Source: JBKHBT01 sp046542255 (GTDB lineage Bacteria > UBP14 > UBA6098 > JBKHBT01). Taken from it: DNA of 64,000 nucleotides. The notes under the pieces are model-generated. The model searched no databases, was not told the DNA's origin, and worked only from the letters and a program-made list of their open reading frames with translations. The stretch lies in contig JBKHBT010000003.1 in the NCBI GenBank assembly GCA_046542255.1, forward strand, positions 1-64,000. Direction: 5' to 3'. Positions 38,398-46,766 of this stretch are shown here, one piece after another (positions within the stretch are counted from its first letter, which is position 1; the number at the start of each line of letters is the position of its first letter). The translations under genes were made by a program, and so were the position numbers.

Positions 38398-38577
38398 TCA
38401 GGGTATAAATCTTATCATATACGAAAATAGCTGATCAAATCCGAACACAATCGCCGAAAGAATTATCGAAAAAAGTATCACTGCTGTTGTTAGGCCAATA
38501 AGCTCATCTTTTGTCGGCCATCTCACATGTTTGAACTCGATCTGGACTTCTTTAAGGAATTCTATGAGCTTTCGCAA
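38398..38577 (-). CDS. secE: Preprotein translocase subunit SecE
   Basis: A 59-residue single-membrane SecE. It starts at a TTG (38577-38575) with GGAGG just upstream. RKLIEFLKEVQIEFKHVRWPTKDEL is the amphipathic helix with the conserved KxxWP, and a single transmembrane helix (about 29-47) follows. It is the essential small core of the Sec translocon. Its position between tRNA-Trp and nusG is the standard one. Confidence 0.92.
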   Translation of the reverse strand: MRKLIEFLKEVQIEFKHVRWPTKDELIGLTTAVILFSIILSAIVFGFDQLFSYMIRFIP

Positions 38578-38593
38578 AATTTCCTCCTACAAA

Positions 38594-38666
38594 CAGGCCC
38601 GGAGGGACTCGAACCCCCAACAACCGGTTTTGGAGACCGGGATTCTTCCAATTGAACTACAGGCCT
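38594..38666 (-). tRNA. trnW: tRNA-Trp (CCA anticodon)
   Basis: A 73-base cloverleaf on the minus strand with acceptor AGGCCTG/CGGGCCT, anticodon CCA in the CTCCAAA loop and a GGTTCGAGTCC T-arm. No 3' CCA is encoded. Its 5' two bases overlap the rpmG stop codon. Confidence 0.95.
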
Positions 38667-38829
38667 ATTTAGTCTCTTTATGTTTGGTCCTCTTGTCGCA
38701 AGCAGGACAATACTTCACAAATTCTTGACGTTCGGGATGATTTCGGCGATTCTTCGTCGTAACGTAGTTCCGCAACTTACATTCCGTACAAGCAAGTGTT
38801 ATAATATCTCTTTTCTTTTTCTTCGCCAT
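38665..38829 (-). CDS. rpmG: 50S ribosomal protein L33
   Basis: A 54-residue L33 with the zinc-ribbon cysteine pairs CTEC (residues 14-17) and CPAC. The conserved [21 protein letters not shown] stretch is present. This is the zinc-binding C+ form. It lies between tuf and tRNA-Trp, as in many bacteria. Its TAG stop shares two bases with the first bases of the tRNA. Confidence 0.95.
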   Translation of the reverse strand: MAKKKKRDIITLACTECKLRNYVTTKNRRNHPERQEFVKYCPACDKRTKHKETK

Positions 38830-38899
38830 TAAAAACCCTACTATTTATGGGGCCCTTTATTCATGGTAGAAGAAAGAGCCCGTTAATTACAAATTTATC

Positions 38900-40108
38900 T
38901 TAGTCGAATACTTCTGCAACAACACCGGATGCGATTGTTCTTCCACCTTCGCGAACTGCGAAACGAAGACCCTGCTCCATAGCGATCGGATAGATAAGCT
39001 CGGCAGTAAGTGTTACATTATCGCCAGGCATGACCATCTCAACGCCTTCTGGTAACTGCATTGTTCCTGTAACATCAGTTGTCCTAAAGTAGAACTGTGG
39101 GCGATATCCACTGAAGAATGGCTTATGTCTGCCACCTTCGTCCTTTTTAAGAACGTATATTTCGCCTTTGAATTTCGTATGCGGCTTGATGCTGCCGGGT
39201 TTTGCAAGAACCATTCCACGTTCTATCTCGTCCTTTTTGATTCCACGGAGAAGCAATCCAACATTATCACCAGCATGTGCTTCATCGAGAATCTTTCTGA
39301 ACATCTCGACAGATGTAACAACAGTCTCGACTGTCTCTTTGACACCAACACGCTCGACTTTGGTACCAGAAACAATCTTTCCACGATCGATACGGCCAGT
39401 TGCCACTGTTCCACGGCCAGTGATTGTAAATACATCTTCAACTGGCATAAGGAATGGCTTATCGACATCGCGTTCTGGAGTTGGAATATGTTCATCGACC
39501 TTCTCCATCAGTTCCCAGATGCACTGGAATTCATCAGAATCGGCATCGAATCCCTCTTCGAGGCCTTTTGTCATTGCCCGAAGTGCGCTACCTTTGACTA
39601 TGGGAATATCATCTCCAGAGAAACCATATTGGTCGAGAAGCTCGATAACTTCCATCTCTACAAGCTCGAGAAGTTCTTCATCATCCATAAGATCAACTTT
39701 GTTGATGAAAACCACCATAGCTGGAACACCAACCTGATGTGCGAGGAGAATATGTTCTCTTGTCTGAAGCATAGGTCCATCAGGAGCAGAAACAACTAAA
39801 ATAGCTCCGTCCATCTGAGCAGCACCTGTGATCATGTTCTTGACATAGTCAGCATGACCCGGGCAGTCGATATGTGCATAGTGTCTTTTTTCTGTAGAAT
39901 ACTCCACATGAGCAGTATTAATAGTTATACCACGCTCTTTTTCTTCTGGAGCATTGTCGATTTCTTCAAACTTCTTGACTTCGGAGTCACCTTTTTGTGC
40001 AAGAAGCATGGTGATAGCAGCAGTAAGAGTGGTCTTACCGTGGTCGATATGCCCGATTGTGCCAACATTGACATGGGGCTTATCTCTCTTAAAATGTTCT
40101 TTAGCCAT
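38900..40108 (-). CDS. tuf: Elongation factor Tu
   Basis: A 402-residue EF-Tu. G1 is GHIDHGKTT (GHVDHGKTT elsewhere); DCPGHADY (G3) and NKVDL (G4) are present. Domains 2 and 3 contain [11 protein letters not shown] and a C-terminal [10 protein letters not shown]. It is a single copy here, directly after tRNA-Thr(GGT), which is the tufB arrangement. Confidence 0.99.
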   Translation of the reverse strand: MAKEHFKRDKPHVNVGTIGHIDHGKTTLTAAITMLLAQKGDSEVKKFEEIDNAPEEKERGITINTAHVEYSTEKRHYAHIDCPGHADYVKNMITGAAQMDGAILVVSAPDGPMLQTREHILLAHQVGVPAMVVFINKVDLMDDEELLELVEMEVIELLDQYGFSGDDIPIVKGSALRAMTKGLEEGFDADSDEFQCIWELMEKVDEHIPTPERDVDKPFLMPVEDVFTITGRGTVATGRIDRGKIVSGTKVERVGVKETVETVVTSVEMFRKILDEAHAGDNVGLLLRGIKKDEIERGMVLAKPGSIKPHTKFKGEIYVLKKDEGGRHKPFFSGYRPQFYFRTTDVTGTMQLPEGVEMVMPGDNVTLTAELIYPIAMEQGLRFAVREGGRTIASGVVAEVFD

Positions 40109-40171
40109 CTCTTCTCCTTTTTTGGATATTTAATAATTTTTCATTCATTTCTAATTTATTATTCTAAAATT

Positions 40172-40243
40172 AGCCCAAGACGAGGATTGAACTCGTGACC
40201 TCCTCCTTACCAAGGAGGTGCTCTACCACTGAGCTACTTGGGC
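40172..40243 (-). tRNA. trnT: tRNA-Thr (GGT anticodon)
   Basis: A 72-base tRNA, minus strand, acceptor GCCCAAG/CTTGGGC, anticodon loop TTGGTAA. It is the last of four tRNAs before tuf. Confidence 0.95.
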
Positions 40244-40249
40244 GTAATT

Positions 40250-40323
40250 AGCGGGAAACGGGGGTCGAACCCGCAACCCTCAGCTTGGAAGGCTGATGCT
40301 CTAGCCAATTGAGCTATTCCCGC
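40250..40323 (-). tRNA. trnG: tRNA-Gly (TCC anticodon)
   Basis: A 74-base tRNA, minus strand, acceptor GCGGGAA/TTCCCGC, anticodon loop CTTCCAA, T-loop GGTTCGACCC. Confidence 0.95.
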
Positions 40324-40340
40324 AATGGATATATCAAAAA

Positions 40341-40422
40341 TGGAGGGGGGCGGATTCGAACCACCGAAGGCTTAGCCAGCAGATTTACAGTCTGCCCTCG
40401 TTGACCGCTTGAGTACCCCTCC
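40341..40422 (-). tRNA. trnY: tRNA-Tyr (GTA anticodon)
   Basis: An 82-base class II tRNA with a long variable arm, minus strand, acceptor GGAGGGG/CCCCTCC, anticodon loop CTGTAAA. Confidence 0.95.
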
Positions 40423-40488
40423 ATTTAATTTCTATACGAAGCTCTACCCAGTGTAGTGTATATTATATTTCAAAGACCCATCAATTTA

Positions 40489-40564
40489 TGGAGCCAGCGA
40501 GAGGAGTCGAACCCCCGACCGGCTGATTACAAATCAGCTGCTCTACCACCTGAGCTACGCTGGC
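40489..40564 (-). tRNA. trnT: tRNA-Thr (TGT anticodon)
   Basis: A 76-base tRNA including an encoded 3' CCA, minus strand, acceptor GCCAGCG/CGCTGGC, anticodon loop TTTGTAA. It is first in the tRNA-tuf block and the only tRNA in the window I found with an encoded CCA. Confidence 0.95.
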
Positions 40565-40625
40565 ACATTGAATTAGTTTTCAAATTAGCGCTTCAGATTC
40601 AGAAGCGATATCCATACAACTTCTC

Positions 40626-40654
40626 AAATAAAATGCTTTCAAAATTATTGTCAA
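40626..40654 (-). promoter_or_regulatory. Promoter of the tRNA-tuf-rpoBC operon
   Basis: On the minus strand a perfect TTGACA (40654-40649), 17 bases and TTATTT (40631-40626). A CGCTTC/GAAGCG hairpin follows before tRNA-Thr(TGT). It is the only good promoter upstream of the four tRNAs. The surrounding 40565-40822 holds no gene. Confidence 0.5.
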
Positions 40655-40822
40655 GGAAAAGATTTATATTGGGCTATTTTTTTTCAGACTTTTTTTACTT
40701 TTCAAATATCGCCAGCAATAATAATTACTTTCATACAAATTGGCAAACAAAATATTGCTAAAATTAAAAATAATTGAATTTATTTACGTTTTACATCAGA
40801 GAAAGAAAATAATAAGAGTAAA

Positions 40823-42025
40823 CTATTTACTAAGGCTGCTATCAGATTCGACTGCCTCATCGATTTCTCCTGAATATATAAGCTTATCGATATATTCATT
40901 GCTGAGATTTACCTTCACTCCATCTACCAAAATCTCGAAAAGTTTGCTTTCGAGATAACCCAGCCCTTCTCCGGTTTTCGCCGATACTGTTATTGCAAAA
41001 GGAAATTTCCTTCTTATCGATTTTACATCATCCTTGGATAATCTGTCAGCCTTATTTAATACTAAAATAGATTCTTTTTTATCGAGTTTCAATTCCTTTA
41101 ATATATTGCTGACAGTTTCTATATGCTCTACTAATGCTTCATGTGAAATATCAGCAACAATCATAAGCAAATCCGACTCTTTTGCCTCTCCCAATGTGCT
41201 TTTGAACGATTCGATAAGGTCATGTGGAAGCTTTTTGATGAAGCCGACGGTATCGGTTAACAATAATGTGCTTTGCTCTTCGGAAATAAAGCCTTTTGAA
41301 TCGACCAATCTCCTTGTTGTAGGGTCTAAGGTAGCAAAGAGCTTATCCTCGACGTATGCATCGGCGCCTGTTAATTTATTAAGAAGTGTAGATTTGCCTG
41401 CATTTGTATATCCGATGAGTGCGACTCTCTTCTGAGAAAACCTTCTGGATCTTCTCGTTTTTCTTTGCTTTTCTAATTTCTCCAGCTTCTTTTTTAGTTC
41501 TGTAATACGTTTTTGTATCACTCTCTTATCGGATTCTATCTGTTTTTCGCCAGGGCCGCGCATTCCGATTCCGCCTCTTTGTCTTTCGAGATGTTCCCAC
41601 ATGCCGGATAATCTGGGAAGCAGATATTCCAATTGCGCAAGATTGACCTGAACTTTGGCCTCCGCTGTATGGGCACGTGATGCAAATATATCAAGAATAA
41701 GGCCGCTTCGGTCTAAAATTTTGCATTCGGGTAGTTTTTGGGATAGATTTCTAACCTGGCTGGGTTTTAGGTCATTATCAAATACAACAGTATCGGCATT
41801 TTGCCTCTTGACGATATTCTTGAGTTCATTTAATTTGCCTTTGCCTATGATATACCTCGGATCGGGATGGAGCATTCTTTGCGTAAGCTTCGCAACTACT
41901 TTGCCCCCGGCAGTTTCAACGAGAAAACCAAGCTCATCTAGATCCTCCAGGCCAATTATTTGATTCTCAAATACACCAACAATTACAACTTTTTCTTTAG
42001 ATTTATTATGGTCTATCAAATCCAA
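40823..42025 (-). CDS. hflX: GTPase HflX
   Basis: A 400-residue ribosome-associated GTPase. The N-terminal HflX domain (about 10-190) has the conserved GGIGMRGPGEKQIE at 151-164. The G domain has GYTNAGKST (205-213), DTVGFI and NKAD (G4). A short C-terminal domain follows. It splits stalled or hibernating 70S ribosomes under stress. It is 5 bases behind hpt. Confidence 0.95.
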   Translation of the reverse strand: MDLIDHNKSKEKVVIVGVFENQIIGLEDLDELGFLVETAGGKVVAKLTQRMLHPDPRYIIGKGKLNELKNIVKRQNADTVVFDNDLKPSQVRNLSQKLPECKILDRSGLILDIFASRAHTAEAKVQVNLAQLEYLLPRLSGMWEHLERQRGGIGMRGPGEKQIESDKRVIQKRITELKKKLEKLEKQRKTRRSRRFSQKRVALIGYTNAGKSTLLNKLTGADAYVEDKLFATLDPTTRRLVDSKGFISEEQSTLLLTDTVGFIKKLPHDLIESFKSTLGEAKESDLLMIVADISHEALVEHIETVSNILKELKLDKKESILVLNKADRLSKDDVKSIRRKFPFAITVSAKTGEGLGYLESKLFEILVDGVKVNLSNEYIDKLIYSGEIDEAVESDSSLSK

Positions 42026-42030
42026 ACCCC

Positions 42031-42564
42031 TTAATCATTAAATTCGACTTTAGCTATGTGGGAAAGGCCTCTGTGTTTTTGGGCAAAATCGAGTCCATAG
42101 CCAACAACAAATTTATCTTCGATATCAAATCCTGAATATTTCGGCTTTAATGCTACTGTTCTTTTGACATCTTTAATCAGAAGACATGCCGTTTCAAGAG
42201 AAGCTGGTTTTCTGATATGGAAGTATTCATCCAGGTATTCTAATGTTAACCCAGAATCAAAAATATCTTCGACCAAAATTACATGCTTGCCCTGTATATC
42301 GGTCTCAAGGTCTTTGACCATTTGAACAACGCCGGAGCTTTTTGTTGATTCGCCATAGCTCATAACAGAAAGAAAATCAATCGTAAAATCTATATCGAGT
42401 TTTCTACAAAGGTCGGCTGCAAAGATGAAGCTCCCTTTGAGAATAGGTACGATAACAGGATTTTTGCCTTTATAGTCTTTTGAAATTTGCTTTGCAAGTT
42501 TATCGACCTTGCTCTCGATTTCTTCTTTAGAAATAAGCTTAACAAGCTTGTAATTTTTTGCCAT
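42031..42564 (-). CDS. hpt: Hypoxanthine-guanine phosphoribosyltransferase
   Basis: A 177-residue purine salvage PRTase. The PRPP motif is VEDIFDSGLTL, the substrate loop LLIKDVKRT, and VGYGLDFAQKHRGL is the conserved C-terminus. The ATG at 42564 is chosen since AAGGAAG lies just before it. It is upstream of hflX, 5 bases apart. Confidence 0.95.
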   Translation of the reverse strand: MAKNYKLVKLISKEEIESKVDKLAKQISKDYKGKNPVIVPILKGSFIFAADLCRKLDIDFTIDFLSVMSYGESTKSSGVVQMVKDLETDIQGKHVILVEDIFDSGLTLEYLDEYFHIRKPASLETACLLIKDVKRTVALKPKYSGFDIEDKFVVGYGLDFAQKHRGLSHIAKVEFND

Positions 42565-43061
42565 AAAACTTCCTTTTTTTTGATATAAATTGAACTGCGA
42601 AGCCATAATATATCTTATGTTTTATTGCATTCAAATATATCTATATTAGTTTTCTCTTGCACAACTAAAAAGTAAATGTTTTTTCTTCTCAAAGCAAGAA
42701 AGTTCTTGAATTTATGGATTCGAAACAATAATAGATACCTCGATCCAGCTTTATCAAGATTTTAAAAGCCTTATCTGCTTATTATTAATGGGTTTATAAG
42801 TATTATAAAATAACCATATTAGTGATTTGGTAAAAGTGTAGATAATCATCTAATCTCGTTATAGAGCTTTGCCCATCTCTCTCGTTACAAAGCTCTGCTT
42901 TGTAACGTATAATTTTTCGAAGCTCTGCTTCGATTTTGCTTTGCCACTGATGGAAGCAGAGCTTCGCAATTAGAGTTAAAGGAGTTTTTTGGGTTAAGCT
43001 TGTAAAAAACTTAATGCTGGATCAGAGTTAATATTACTGAATAATTGTATTGCTACAAAAA
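42565..43061. other. Gene-free region upstream of hpt
   Basis: About 500 AT-rich bases with no supportable gene. It contains the hpt leader, three short hairpins (42884-42965) and plain AT-rich sequence up to tRNA-Arg. Confidence 0.6.
42884..42965. repeat. Cluster of three AAGC-TCT-GCTT hairpins
   Basis: GTTACAAAGC-TCT-GCTTTGTAAC (42884-42906) is a perfect 10-bp stem. TCGAAGC-TCT-GCTTCGA (42917-42933) is a perfect 7-bp stem. GAAGC-AGA-GCTTC (42953-42965) is the same core inverted. All share a three-base loop. Confidence 0.8.
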
Positions 43062-43135
43062 TACGCCAGCGAGGACTCGAACCCCGGGCCTGTGGAACCG
43101 GAATCCACCGCTCTATCCACCTGAGCTACTGGCGC
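43062..43135 (-). tRNA. trnR: tRNA-Arg (CCG anticodon)
   Basis: A 74-base tRNA, minus strand, acceptor GCGCCAG/CTGGCGT, anticodon loop TTCCGGT, T-arm GGTTCGAGTCC. The first pair is G-U. No encoded CCA. Confidence 0.93.
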
Positions 43136-43248
43136 ATTTACCAATAAGATAAAGAAAAGTAAAAGTAAAGCAAGACAATAAAGAGAAAAAATCCAGGAGC
43201 ATTAAAAATATTAATATTAAATAAATATCAAATTAACATAAAATTATC

Positions 43249-43278
43249 TTGACTATTAGCATTAAACGTAGCTATATT
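43249..43278 (+). promoter_or_regulatory. Promoter of the cold-shock gene
   Basis: TTGACT (43249-43254), 18 bases, TATATT (43273-43278). The transcript would have a leader of about 150 bases, with a GATGTT/AACATC hairpin (43358-43373) and other short stems, before AGGAGGG at the start codon. Long structured leaders are typical of cspA-type genes. Confidence 0.5.
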
Positions 43279-43432
43279 CTATTTGACTCTAATAAGTTGT
43301 CATATTACATATTAAAAGACAATTAGATGTCATCTTTGAAAATAGTTTAATTATTGTGATGTTATAAAACATCTAAGCTAATTGTTTTAGTTTTTTAGAA
43401 ATTCAAAAGCTAAAACATCAAAAGGAGGGTTT

Positions 43433-43639
43433 ATGCCTGTTGGCCGTGTAAAAAGATTTGATGAGAAAAAAGGATATGGTTTCATTGTGTCTGATGAGCA
43501 TTCACAAGATATTTTTGTTCATTATTCAGACATTGTCGATGAAGATGGCTTCAAAACTCTTACACCGGGAGAAGAAGTCGAATTCGAGGTTTCTGAAGGT
43601 GATAAGGGCTTAAAAGCGATTAATGTCAAAAAAGTTTAG
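43433..43639 (+). CDS. csp: Cold-shock protein (CSD family)
   Basis: A 68-residue single cold-shock domain. RNP1 is KGYGFIVSD and RNP2 is DIFVHYS, both intact. It binds single-stranded RNA and DNA as a chaperone. It is monocistronic: own promoter, AGGAGGG site, and terminator at 43666-43693. Confidence 0.96.
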   Translation: MPVGRVKRFDEKKGYGFIVSDEHSQDIFVHYSDIVDEDGFKTLTPGEEVEFEVSEGDKGLKAINVKKV

Positions 43640-43665
43640 TACTACATAAAATTGTGATAAAAGAG

Positions 43666-43693
43666 CGGGCAATTATTCTGTCCGTTTTTTTTA
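43666..43693 (+). terminator. Intrinsic terminator of the cold-shock gene
   Basis: CGGGCA (43666-43671) pairs with TGTCCG (43679-43684) with one G-U, followed by eight T residues. Confidence 0.75.
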
Positions 43694-43776
43694 TTTTAAA
43701 AAAAATATGGACAAAATCCTCTAATACCCTTTTCTTAAAGATTCATTTTGTTTGAAAATGTTTAGAAAGGATTATT

Positions 43777-44574
43777 TTGAAGATACTTTTTATTGCTGAT
43801 ATATTTGGAAAAGCCGGTAAATATGCAGTCTATAGTCAGATTGATGAGCTGAAGAAAGAGTACAAACCTGACATTATAATCGCAAATGGAGAAAATATCG
43901 CAGGCGGTTTTGGCATCACACCAAATCTCGCAAGCAAGCTATTTCATTATGGCGTGGATGTCATCACTCTTGGCAATCATACCTTCGATAGAAAAGAAAT
44001 CGAAGACTATCTCGATGATAATGACCGAATAATAAGGCCCTACAATTTTCCTCCGGGGAATCACGGCCGGGGAAAAATGGTCTATGAATTCGATGATGGC
44101 AGAAAACTGGGAATAGCTGTTCTTCAGGGACGAATTTTTATGAACAATATCGATTGTCCGTTTCGAGCTGCCGATGAAGTCATAACGCAATTGCGAGAGG
44201 AAACAGTTAATATATTTGTGGATTTCCATGCCGAGACTACGTCCGAAAAACGCGCCTTTGGTAATTATCTCGATGGACGCGTTAGCGCAGTTTGTGGGAC
44301 TCATACACATGTCCAAACATCTGATAATCAGATTCTAAAAGGTGGAACCGCCTTTATTACAGATTGCGGCATGACGGGGCCTCATGATTCTGTAATCGGT
44401 GTTAAGACAGACCTAATCGTTAAACATCTTATCTCTGGTAGAAGAGTCTATTTCTCGCCTTCCAAACAGGGGGCAAGGCTTCAAGGCGTAGTTGTCGATA
44501 TCGATGATGATACCGGCTATGGTCAGAATATCGATAGGCTCGATATAGAAGTCGAAGGTTTCCGCGATGATTGA
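43777..44574 (+). CDS. ymdB: YmdB-like metallophosphoesterase (TIGR00282)
   Basis: A 265-residue di-metal phosphoesterase. MKILFIADIFGKAG carries the first metal-binding aspartate; ANGEN, GNHTFD and CGTHTHVQTSD carry the others. B. subtilis YmdB hydrolyses cyclic nucleotides and affects biofilm and sporulation decisions; its role here is unknown. It overlaps the cupin gene by 8 bases. Confidence 0.92.
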   Translation: MKILFIADIFGKAGKYAVYSQIDELKKEYKPDIIIANGENIAGGFGITPNLASKLFHYGVDVITLGNHTFDRKEIEDYLDDNDRIIRPYNFPPGNHGRGKMVYEFDDGRKLGIAVLQGRIFMNNIDCPFRAADEVITQLREETVNIFVDFHAETTSEKRAFGNYLDGRVSAVCGTHTHVQTSDNQILKGGTAFITDCGMTGPHDSVIGVKTDLIVKHLISGRRVYFSPSKQGARLQGVVVDIDDDTGYGQNIDRLDIEVEGFRDD

Positions 44575-45061
44575 TCTCCCCAAAAAAGCAAAAAAGATAA
44601 TAGAACAGCTCGATATGAAGCCACTTAATGTAGAAGGCGGCTTTTTTGTCGAAACTATGAGGCCGAAAACAGAAATAAAAATCGGCCAAAGAAAACGAGA
44701 ACTATATACAACAATATACTTCCTTCTTGCGCCCGGCCTTGTGTCTTTGCCACATGTACTAAAATCCGATGAAATATGGCATTTCTATTTCGGTGACCCG
44801 GTTTGTTTGAGAATTTTTGAAAGCAAAAGACAGGTAAGGGATATCATTCTGGGTGATAATCTCGACTATAATCAAAAACCACAGGCTCTGGCCAAAGCCG
44901 GGGAAATACAGGCAGCATACCCTCTGGAAAGCCAGGAAGGATTCAGCCTGATGGCTACAACTGTTGTACCGGCGTTTGTTTATAAGGATTTCGAGCTGGT
45001 AGATATTGAAGAGCTGAAAAAGCACTACCCGATGAAATTTATCGAGCCATTTCTCTTTTAA
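44567..45061 (+). CDS. Cupin, DUF985 family
   Basis: A 164-residue protein of the DUF985/cupin_5 family: EGGFFVETMRPK, TTIYFLLAPG, HVLKSDEIWHFYFGDPV and GFSLMATTVVPAFVYKDFEL are the characteristic strands. Its function is unknown; a metal-binding beta-barrel is expected. Translation is coupled to the upstream ymdB by the 8-base overlap. Confidence 0.87.
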   Translation: MIDLPKKAKKIIEQLDMKPLNVEGGFFVETMRPKTEIKIGQRKRELYTTIYFLLAPGLVSLPHVLKSDEIWHFYFGDPVCLRIFESKRQVRDIILGDNLDYNQKPQALAKAGEIQAAYPLESQEGFSLMATTVVPAFVYKDFELVDIEELKKHYPMKFIEPFLF

Positions 45062-45140
45062 AGTCATATATAAATAAAATCTATAATATATAATGCATTT
45101 AAAGCAAAAGGCCTTACTGATGTTTTAGCCTGAAAAGTAT

Positions 45141-45164
45141 GACAATGCGGAACAGCACATTGTC
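45141..45164. repeat. GACAATG hairpin
   Basis: GACAATG (45141-45147) pairs with CATTGTC (45158-45164), 7 pairs, 10-base loop. It is preceded by AGTATGACAATGC, also found at 49812-49824. It lies between two converging genes, but has no T-run for a clear terminator. Confidence 0.5.
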
Positions 45165-45179
45165 TATAAACACCTGCAA

Positions 45180-46766
45180 TCAATGTCTTACAGGCACTCT
45201 TGTCTCGACCCCGGCAGGCATATTCCTGCGGAATTCCATGAAATTTCGTATCAGGCGCTCTGCCTTTGATGAATCTATAGCAAAAACAAGAATCGAATCA
45301 TCCGCACAAATTTCATTTTGTGGACTTACCCAACTTCCGCATTTAATCCATGAGCTATCTACATGGAAAAATTCATAGATTATTGCGATTTGGGGCTTTT
45401 CATTTTCGATAAAACATCTTATCGTATCCATATGTCTATCTTGTCTTTCTGCTACCGGAATCGCAAGTTCTTTTGTTCCAAGGCCATAGGGGTCGATTAG
45501 CTGAAATTCTGCCAGGAAACTGGGGGCACCAATATCATTAACCACGATTGTTTCGCCTTCATAAAATCGCTCGATAAACTTCCCTATCTGATACTGCTGC
45601 CGATATATGGTATGTGGCGCCCTACTGACTATTCGATAAGAATCGATTGTCCTGAAACCGATCAGCCCGATAGTTAAAACAAAGGCTACAATAATCACTA
45701 TCTTCCTGGTGATGCTGCCTTTAATAAATCCAAATGCCTGTCGATAGGAATTGAAAAAGACAAATATTCCTATAGCATAAAGATATGCTTCGTAACGATA
45801 TAGCCATCCAAATCTTGATACATGCGAATGAGCAAAAAATGTCAAAATAAAAAGGCCAGTTAAAATAGTTCCCAGAGCAAAGAGCTTTTTTTTATTTTTA
45901 ATTAAGAAAATAAAAACCGCTATATTCCATCCAATGATTGGCAGAACATAAGGGAATTTAAAGGGTTGGTACAGGAAATTCACAAATAGCTTAGCAATAT
46001 TCTTAAAGCTATCGAAGTTGCCCGTATTGCCTTTTATCACCAGCGATGTCGGCAGAAAATGCCATCCATTCGACTTTGCGATAATTCCCATCACAATAAT
46101 TGGGATAAAGCCAAGTAAAAGAAGCAAGAAAGCCCGGCCAAACCGCTTCATATATATAAGAACCAAAAAAACAGCCATCACCATAAAAAGGCCCTCATAA
46201 CGAGCGCCGACAAGCAAAGGTGCAATAATAAAAGGCCAAACATCACCATTTTCTGATTTATGCAAATCCAAAAGCATAAGCGATGCACGATGTATAAAAA
46301 TGATAGAGAGCATGATATGCAAATTATGCTCCATGCCAAGCATAGTAATAACCGGTAATGGAATTATGATAACGGATAGAAAGAGCATATACCAGATATC
46401 TTTATCTCTGAAGTGCTCTATTTTGGCACAATTATAAAGAGAAATAATTGCTAAAATGCCAAAAATGATATTCAAAATAAAGGGAATAATCTCTTTTATA
46501 CCAAAAATAGCAAATAATAATGAAATAAGAGCAGTCCAAAGCGGCGATGAAGATGCCGATGCGAAATTTCCATCAGAAAAACCCCATGTTTGGTTTAATG
46601 CCATATTTTTGGCAATTGCCATATGAATATATGCATCATCGAGGGCATAAATTAATTTGCCGTCATTGTCTTTTAGGGAAATTATCGCGAAGATCGAAAC
46701 GATAAAAAGATATAATAATATTGCCAACAGGAGAGCCGTCTTTGCATTTGGAATATTTCTTCTCAT
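45180..46766 (-). CDS. GT-C-like polytopic membrane protein
   Basis: A 528-residue protein with about 11-12 membrane helices through residue 390, then a soluble periplasmic C-terminal domain. YALDDAYIHMA (DD at 43-44) followed by FASASSSPLWTAL resembles the first periplasmic loop of GT-C glycosyltransferases, where an aspartate pair takes part in catalysis from polyprenyl-phosphate sugars. I infer a lipid-linked sugar transferase; the acceptor is unknown. It starts within the last four bases of dinG. Confidence 0.7.
   Translation of the reverse strand: MRRNIPNAKTALLLAILLYLFIVSIFAIISLKDNDGKLIYALDDAYIHMAIAKNMALNQTWGFSDGNFASASSSPLWTALISLLFAIFGIKEIIPFILNIIFGILAIISLYNCAKIEHFRDKDIWYMLFLSVIIIPLPVITMLGMEHNLHIMLSIIFIHRASLMLLDLHKSENGDVWPFIIAPLLVGARYEGLFMVMAVFLVLIYMKRFGRAFLLLLLGFIPIIVMGIIAKSNGWHFLPTSLVIKGNTGNFDSFKNIAKLFVNFLYQPFKFPYVLPIIGWNIAVFIFLIKNKKKLFALGTILTGLFILTFFAHSHVSRFGWLYRYEAYLYAIGIFVFFNSYRQAFGFIKGSITRKIVIIVAFVLTIGLIGFRTIDSYRIVSRAPHTIYRQQYQIGKFIERFYEGETIVVNDIGAPSFLAEFQLIDPYGLGTKELAIPVAERQDRHMDTIRCFIENEKPQIAIIYEFFHVDSSWIKCGSWVSPQNEICADDSILVFAIDSSKAERLIRNFMEFRRNMPAGVETRVPVRH

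Noticed and set aside
39125..39799. Long frames opposite tuf (also 39168-39737)
   Set aside because: Antisense shadows caused by codon bias of EF-Tu.
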